Shown here in pieces: positions 6,189 to 11,783 of a stretch of 11,783 nucleotides of DNA. Under the pieces are notes generated by a model. It did no database searches. It was given only the letters and a program-made list of their open reading frames with translations, and had not been told where the DNA came from. Numbering within the stretch: the stretch's first letter is position 1; the number at the start of each line of letters is the position of its first letter. The stretch comes from Pseudomonadota bacterium (GTDB taxonomy: Bacteria > Pseudomonadota > Alphaproteobacteria > ATCC43930 > CGMCC-115725): assembly GCA_021790295.1 (NCBI GenBank), contig JAJYIC010000039.1, forward strand, positions 1 through 11,783, given 5' to 3'. The translations under genes and the position numbers were made by a program.

Positions 6189-7256
6189 TCAGGTTGTGAA
6201 TGGCCAAATTCGGAAGTAATTCCGAATATTGCGCCAAAGCCGGTTGAGGCCTTCCGGCTCGACGATCAGAAAGAAAATAATCAAACTACCGAAAAGGATC
6301 AGCCTGATGTTCGGTATCAGGTTGAGGATTGCCCCGTGCGACAAAAACATTCCACCGAAATGTTTGAGGAACAAGCGGGTCGCTTCCGGCAGGATAGTGA
6401 TGAAGGCGGCGCCGAAGATCGAGCCCAAGACCGAGCCGAGCCCGCCGATGATAATCATCGCCAGATAGTCGATAGAGACGGAGATCCCGAACTGCTCGTA
6501 ATTGGCGATGCCGAGGTAATAGGTGTAAAGAACGCCGGCGACGCCCGCGTAAAACGACGAAATCGCAAACGCCGCCAATTTGTAGCGAAAGGTGTTGATG
6601 CCGATGATTTCGGCGGCGATGTCCTGGTCGCGCACGGCGACAAGGGCGCGGCCGACGCGGCTGCGCACGAGGTTCAAGGTGGCCGTGACGGCGAGAGCGG
6701 CAAAAAACAGAAGGAAGAAATAGAGCTGCCTTTGGGTTTCGAGCGCCATTCCGAAAACGACCGGAGGCGAAACCTGGATCGACGCGTCGACCCCGCCCGA
6801 GATCCAGGTGACGTGATTGATCGTCCATTCGATGATGAACTGCGCGGCAAGGGTGGCGATCGCCAGATAAAGCCCTTTGATGCGCAAAGAGGGGATGCCG
6901 AAAAAGGCGCCGACGAGCGCCGCCATTCCTCCGCCCGCGGGGATCGCGATCCAGAACGGGGCATGCAACCGGGCGATGAGATTGGCCGCCGTGTAGGCGC
7001 CGACCGACATGAAGGCGGCGTGGCCGACCGAGACCTGGCCCGTGTAGCCGACGAGAATGTTGAGACCGAGCGCGCCGACCACCGCAATGAGAACGAGATT
7101 GAGGATCGTCACGGCGTAGACGCTGAAGAGGAGCGGGACCGCGAAGAGGAAAAAGAGCGCCAGGAACGCCATTGTCCGGCGCGCCACCGGCAGCGGATAT
7201 AGCGCCATATCCGCGGCATAGCTGGTCTTGAAGACGCCGGTCTCGCTGCCGAACAT
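6189..7256 (-). CDS. livM: Branched-chain amino acid-type ABC transporter permease LivM (second Liv system)
   Basis: This is a 355-residue polytopic inner-membrane permease, the LivM half of the second importer. After about 27 mostly polar residues come hydrophobic segments at roughly 28-45 and 48-70. The LivM hallmark LNILVGYTGQVSVGHAAF follows (65-82), then KGLYLAIATLAAQFIIE (127-143), a long hydrophobic segment at 178-195, VGRALVAVRDQDIAAEIIGI (201-220; the loop likely to contact the ATPases), MIIIGGLGSVLGSIFGA (267-283) and the C-terminal VEPEGL (332-337). Length and motifs are normal. The start ATG at 7256 has only a weak, distant purine stretch (GAGGGAAAGG about 15 nt upstream), so initiation may rely on re-initiation after livH2, which ends 33 bp before. 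Met17 is an alternative start but also lacks a ribosome binding site. Confidence 0.93.
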   Translation of the reverse strand: MFGSETGVFKTSYAADMALYPLPVARRTMAFLALFFLFAVPLLFSVYAVTILNLVLIAVVGALGLNILVGYTGQVSVGHAAFMSVGAYTAANLIARLHAPFWIAIPAGGGMAALVGAFFGIPSLRIKGLYLAIATLAAQFIIEWTINHVTWISGGVDASIQVSPPVVFGMALETQRQLYFFLLFFAALAVTATLNLVRSRVGRALVAVRDQDIAAEIIGINTFRYKLAAFAISSFYAGVAGVLYTYYLGIANYEQFGISVSIDYLAMIIIGGLGSVLGSIFGAAFITILPEATRLFLKHFGGMFLSHGAILNLIPNIRLILFGSLIIFFLIVEPEGLNRLWRNIRNYFRIWPFTT

Positions 7257-7289
7257 GCGCGCTTTACCGCCTTTCCCTCGCCCGCAACC

Positions 7290-8189
7290 CTAGACGCGCT
7301 CGATGCGCCGGCGCCCGAACATGCCTTCGGGACGCACCATCAAGACGGCGATCATGAGGACGAATGGGACAAAGTCCTTGGTGCCGCCGCCGACCAGAGG
7401 ATCGAGAAAACCGGCGGAAAGGTTTTCGGCAACGCCGACGACGAGGCCGCCGACGACCGCGCCGAGGATCGAATCGAGGCCTCCGAGGATGATCACCGGA
7501 AAGACCTTGAGCCCAACCAGAGCAAGCTGGTTGTCGACGGCGAGCATCGCCCCCCACAACACCCCGCCCAAGGCCGAGACCACCCCTCCCAAAGCCCAGG
7601 CCAAAGCGAAATAGCGGCGCACATTGATGCCCATCGCCATCGCCACCTGCTGGCTGTCGGCGACGGCGCGCATCGCCACCCCGAGCCGGCTTTTGAGGAA
7701 AAACCAGGCAAAAGCGGCAAGAAAAACGAGGCTGACGCCGGCGCCGACGATCTCGATCGGCGGCAAGACCAACGGCCCGAGATGAAAGGGAGAACTGCCG
7801 ACCGGCAACGAGATGGATTGGACTCCGGTGCCGAAAGCGAGAACCGCGGTTCCGCGCAGAACCGAAGCGAGGCCGATGGTGGCCATGATGACGGCGATGA
7901 TCGGCCGCCCGAGAAGAGGCCGCAGCACCACCCTTTCAAGGCAAAAGGCGAGCGCGATCATGCCGCAAATCGCGGCCAGGACCCCCGCCCACCAGGGCAA
8001 ACCGGCCATGTCGGCGGTGGCGGCGGCGAGAAAGCCGCCGAACATGACAAACTCGCCCTGAGCGAAATTGATCGCGTCGGTCGCCTTGTAGATGAGGACA
8101 AACCCGAGAGCGACGAGAGCATACATCGAGCCGACCAGCACGCCGTTGGCGAGAAGGATCGAAACAAACCGCCACGACACGTCAGGCAT
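7290..8189 (-). CDS. livH: Branched-chain amino acid-type ABC transporter permease LivH (second Liv system)
   Basis: This is a 299-residue inner-membrane permease of typical LivH length that forms the translocation channel with LivM2. Visible features are an N-terminal membrane segment (about 12-35), NFAQGEFVMFGGF (41-53), LERVVLRPLLGRP (84-96), LGVAMRAVADSQQVA (169-183; the coupling-loop region that touches the ATPases), GLKVFPVIILGGLDSILGA (226-244) and RPEGMFG (286-292). The start ATG at 8189 overlaps the end of the acyl-CoA synthetase gene by 8 bases. AGGAG lies 7 nt upstream inside that gene, so the two are coupled in translation. It differs from the partial LivH at 1-358, so the systems are separate paralogues. 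Confidence 0.94.
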   Translation of the reverse strand: MPDVSWRFVSILLANGVLVGSMYALVALGFVLIYKATDAINFAQGEFVMFGGFLAAATADMAGLPWWAGVLAAICGMIALAFCLERVVLRPLLGRPIIAVIMATIGLASVLRGTAVLAFGTGVQSISLPVGSSPFHLGPLVLPPIEIVGAGVSLVFLAAFAWFFLKSRLGVAMRAVADSQQVAMAMGINVRRYFALAWALGGVVSALGGVLWGAMLAVDNQLALVGLKVFPVIILGGLDSILGAVVGGLVVGVAENLSAGFLDPLVGGGTKDFVPFVLMIAVLMVRPEGMFGRRRIERV

Positions 8190-10112
8190 AGGCCGGCTCC
8201 TCGGCCGCGGTTCTCTCTTCCCCGATCTCCTCGATGAGAAGGCGGGATTTGAGCGTCGCTTTGCGCCCGTCCTCGTAGGTGATCTCGGTCGAAAGTTCGA
8301 CCTCGGGCGTCCCTTCGTAGAGGGCGGCGCGGACGGCGGCGTATTTCTCGGCGATAAAGCGGCGGCGAATCTTGCGGGTGCGCGTGATCTCGTTGTCGTC
8401 GGCGTCGAATTCCTTGTTGAGGAGAAGGAAGCGGCGCACGCGCGCGGGTTGCGGCAGGCTCCGGTTCGCTTGCGCGATCTCCTCGGCGATGAGGCGGCGC
8501 ACTTCGGGTTTGGCGCTCAGATCCCCGAACGAGGTAAAAGGAAGGCCGCGCCGTTCGGCCCAGGCGCCGACGGCGCGCTGGTCTATGGCGAGGATCGCGG
8601 CGACAAACGGCAGGCTGTCGCCAAAAGTGACGGCTTCGCCGATAAAGGGGCTGAATTTGAGCTTGTTCTCGATGAATTGGGGGGCGAAAGGGCTGCCGTC
8701 GGCGAGCCTTCCCACATCCTTCGCGCGATCGACGATGACAAGATGTGCGCGCTCGTCGAGATGGCCGGCGTCGCCGCTGCGGAACCAGCCGTCCCCGGTC
8801 ATCGCCTCCGCCGTCGCCTTTTCGTCCTTGAAATAACCGAGAAAGACGCTCGGCGAGCGGATCTCGATCTCGCCGCCCTCCGCGATCCGCAGTTCGCTGC
8901 CGGGAAGGACGCGGCCGACGGTTTGGGCGCTCGCTTCGCCGTCGGGCTGCAAGGAGGCCACCCCAGAAAGCTCGGTCGCCCCCCAAAGCTCTTTGAGATT
9001 GATGCCGAAAGAGCGGAAAAAGCGGAAGGTGTCGGGGCCGAGAGGCGCCCCTCCGGTATAGACCCAGCGCGCGCGTTTCAAACCGAGCTGGTCTCTGACC
9101 GGGCCGTAAACGAGAAATTCGCCGAGAAGAAGGGCGAGCCTTTGCGCCAAAGGCGTCTTTCTGCCCGCTTCGCGCCTCAATTCGGCCTTTTCGGCAAGGC
9201 CGCAGAAGAGTTCGAAAACCCGCCGTTTGAGAGGGCTCGCGTCGCCCGCGCGGGCGCGCAGACGAGCGAGAAGGCTTTCCCAGATGCGCGGCGGCGCAAA
9301 GGCGACGGTCGGCCCCAGTTCGCGCAGATCGCGCTCCACGCTTTCGGGCCTTTCCGGGCAGTTGCAGGCAAAACCGACATAAAGCGAGAGCGCGAGCGAA
9401 AAGAACGAATCGCCGATCCACGCCATCGGCAGATAAGAGAGAAACTCGTCGCTCGCCCGTATGTCTTCGCAAAGCGCGAAGGCTTCGGCGACGGCGATCA
9501 GGTTCTCATGCGACAGCATCACCCCTTTGGGGTGCCCCGTCGTTCCCGAGGTATAGCTCAAAAGCGCCAGATCCTGCGCCCGGCCCTTGTCGATCTCGGC
9601 CGCAAGAGTGTCCTTGTGCGAGGCGGCAAAGCCGCGCCCTTCCTCGCTCACTTCGGCAAAAGATTTGAGGCCGGCGCCCCCGTAGCGGCGCATCCCGCGC
9701 GGGTCGTCGTAGATGAGAAGGCGCAACTCGGGCAGGCGGCTTTTGAGGGGGAGGATCTTGTCGACCTGCTCCTGGTCCTCGGCGAGGACGACGGAGACCT
9801 CGGCGTGGCTCAGGACATAATGAAGCTCGGCGGCGATCCCGTCCTGATAAACCGGGACGGCGACCCCGCCGAGGCATTGCGCGGCAAGCTGCGCCGCGTA
9901 AAGGTGGCGGCGGTTGTCGCCGATGATCGCGAGCCTGTCGCCGCGGCGAAAGCCGCAGCCGGCAAGACCGAGGGCAAAGGCTTCGACGGCCTCGTAATAG
10001 TCCGACCAGGTCCAGCTCTGCCAGATGCCGAGGTCTTTCTCGCGCAAGGCCGGCCGCTTTGCCAGCCTCTCGCGGTTGCGCCGCAACAGCAAAGGCAGGG
10101 TCGTCGGCGCGC

Positions 10113-10116
<4 letters not shown>
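8182..10116 (-). CDS. AMP-dependent acyl-CoA synthetase/ligase (long-chain fatty-acid-CoA ligase-like) within the Liv operon
   Basis: This 644-residue cytoplasmic enzyme of the ANL adenylate-forming superfamily should convert a carboxylic acid, ATP and CoA to acyl-CoA, AMP and pyrophosphate. Motifs in order are the P-loop-like A3 YTSGTTGHPKGV (188-199), YTGGAPLG (353-360), A5 LWGATELSG (377-385), A7 WFRSGDAGHLDE (444-455), A8 IVDRAKDVG (461-469) and, near the C-terminus, the A10 region ITRTRKIRR (577-585) with the likely catalytic Lys582. The segment GSPFAPQFIENKLKFSP (474-490) resembles long-chain ligases more than acetyl-CoA synthetases. It overlaps livG2 by 4 bases (ATGA) and livH2 by 8 bases, so it is an integral member of the transport operon. 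This supports a role in activating the imported substrate (inference). The chain length or aromatic specificity cannot be read from the motifs. No transmembrane segment or signal peptide is seen. Confidence 0.93.
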
Positions 10117-10940
<824 letters not shown>

Positions 10941-11042
10941 GTCTCCCTACCGCACCGACCCTGTTCTCTGGCCGCCGCGTTTACCCCGTGCCGGGTTACG
11001 CGCGCTTGCTTTCGGCGCTATCATGAAGAAGTGGTGGGAAAA
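10941..11042. promoter_or_regulatory. Divergent intergenic control region between livG2 and the CobW-like GTPase
   Basis: These 102 bases must hold the start signals of the six-gene Liv/acyl-CoA ligase operon (minus) and of the GTPase gene (plus). On the plus strand TATCAT (11019-11024) is a good -10 box, but the -35 position 17 nt upstream (TTACGC) is poor. On the minus strand TTGCAT (11048-11043) and CATGAT (11025-11020) are spaced 17 nt and match 3 and 4 of 6 bases. The two -10 boxes overlap, which would make the promoters mutually exclusive if both are real. ACCC-N6-GGGT (around 10983-10996) forms a small dyad nearby. All of this is pattern matching. Confidence 0.4.
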
Positions 11043-11783
11043 ATGCAATCGCCTCTCTTCGCAAGGGAAAAGGCCGCTCCGCGGGCGGCGGCGGGCGAAA
11101 GGGAGAGGCGCGAACTCCTGCCGGTGACGATCCTCACCGGCTTTCTCGGCAGCGGCAAGACGACGATCCTGCGCCGCGCTCTCGCCGCGCCGGAATTTTC
11201 CGACACCGCCGTTCTGGTCAACGAGCTGGGCGAGATCGGCCTCGATCACCATCTCCTCAAAACGGTCGAGGGCACCGTCATCGAACTCCCCCAGGGCTGC
11301 CTTTGTTGCGCCTTGCGCGAGGATTTGGCGCAAGCCGCGAGAGCCCTCATCGAGGCACGCGAAAAGGGCGAAATCAAACCGTTCCGGCGCCTTGCGATCG
11401 AAACCACGGGGCTTGCCGACCCCGCGCCGATCCTCTTCACGCTCGCCGCCGATCCTTTTCTCGACGGGCGCCTTTCCGCGGCCGCCGTCGTCACCCTCCT
11501 CGACGCCGTCAGCGGCGCCCTCGCGCTCGACCGCTTTGCCGAAGCCGCGCGCCAGGTCGCCCTTGCCGACCGCATCCTCGTCACCAAGACCGATCTCGCC
11601 CCTTTCTCGCCGGGGCTCGAAGAGAGGATCCAAAGGCTCAACGGCTTTGCGCCAAGAAGCCTTTCCACCTCCGAAACGGGGGCAAGCGCGCTTTTTTTCG
11701 AGGCTCTTTCGCGCCCCTTCGCGCCCGCATTTCCAGAGCCGGGGCCGGGCATCCACAGCCACGGCATCGACAGCTTTGCGATG
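11043..11783 (+). CDS. CobW/COG0523 (G3E) family GTPase, cut by right window edge
   Basis: These are the first 247 residues of a cytoplasmic GTPase of the metal-chaperone (CobW/YjiA/P47K) family. Family members use GTP hydrolysis to deliver metals such as Zn or Co to target proteins; the metal and target here are unknown. Visible motifs are Walker A GFLGSGKT (33-40), VNELGEIGLDHHLL (59-72), the metal-binding GCLCCALRED (85-94, Cys86, Cys88, Cys89), Walker B-region ETTGLADPAP (120-129), the guanine motif TKTDL (181-185) and the start of a His-rich linker, HSHGIDSF (238-245). About 25 Ala/Arg/Glu-rich residues precede the usual family start. The ATG at 11043 has only a weak GTGGG before it, and in-frame GTG codons at 11031 and 11034 are alternatives. 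The C-terminal CobW_C domain is beyond the edge. It is transcribed away from the Liv operon, so a functional link is unproven. Confidence 0.9.
   Translation, partial: MQSPLFAREKAAPRAAAGERERRELLPVTILTGFLGSGKTTILRRALAAPEFSDTAVLVNELGEIGLDHHLLKTVEGTVIELPQGCLCCALREDLAQAARALIEAREKGEIKPFRRLAIETTGLADPAPILFTLAADPFLDGRLSAAAVVTLLDAVSGALALDRFAEAARQVALADRILVTKTDLAPFSPGLEERIQRLNGFAPRSLSTSETGASALFFEALSRPFAPAFPEPGPGIHSHGIDSFAM

Noticed and set aside
7958..9472. Minus-strand open frame of 504 codons in another frame of the synthetase and livH2
   Set aside because: It is same-strand, out-of-frame with the real genes, and its composition is dominated by Arg and Pro. It shows no motif.
11023..11127. Plus-strand ATG at 11023 opening a short frame across the GTPase start
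   Set aside because: It is out of frame with the GTPase, whose motifs are clear, and the short Arg-rich product has no recognisable feature.

Overview
The window is GC-rich (roughly 63-65% by eye), densely coded chromosomal DNA. Codon choice and the type of gene cluster point to an alphaproteobacterium, perhaps a Hyphomicrobiales (Rhizobiales) member; this is an inference from style and gene content, since no rRNA or phylogenetic marker is present. No tRNA, rRNA, insertion sequence, phage gene or CRISPR array was seen, and every complete gene looks intact.

Layout: (1) 1-1924, minus strand: livG1-livF1-livH1, the start of a first branched-chain-amino-acid-type (HAAT/Liv) ABC transporter operon. 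livH1 runs off the left edge, so its livM and livK partners would lie outside. (2) 1925-2217: a 293-bp divergent control region without a gene. It holds a possible plus-strand promoter, a perfect 12-bp palindrome and a strong ribosome binding site. (3) 2218-3965, plus strand: a two-gene operon for the large and small subunits of an aconitase-superfamily hydro-lyase of the LeuCD/DmdAB type. Its active-site signatures differ from standard 3-isopropylmalate dehydratase. (4) 3966-3988: a very short convergent junction. (5) 3989-10940, minus strand: a complete second Liv operon in the order livG2 - AMP-dependent acyl-CoA synthetase - livH2 - livM2 - livK2 - livF2. The first three genes overlap, and a strong 11-bp-stem hairpin lies between livK2 and livF2. 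(6) 10941-11042: a second divergent control region. (7) 11043 to the right edge, plus strand: the start of a CobW/COG0523 (G3E) GTPase, a metal-chaperone-type protein.

How the genes may work together: the second operon makes a periplasmic binding protein (LivK2), two membrane permeases (LivH2, LivM2), two ATPases (LivG2, LivF2) and a cytoplasmic acyl-CoA ligase. This known type of arrangement suggests that an imported carboxylic acid is activated to its CoA thioester on arrival. The LeuCD-like hydro-lyase sits between this operon and another Liv transporter and shares a control region with the latter. One reading is a catabolic locus for an unusual hydroxy- or branched carboxylic acid, in which the enzyme is not the leucine-biosynthesis isomerase. 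The actual substrate cannot be read from the sequence.
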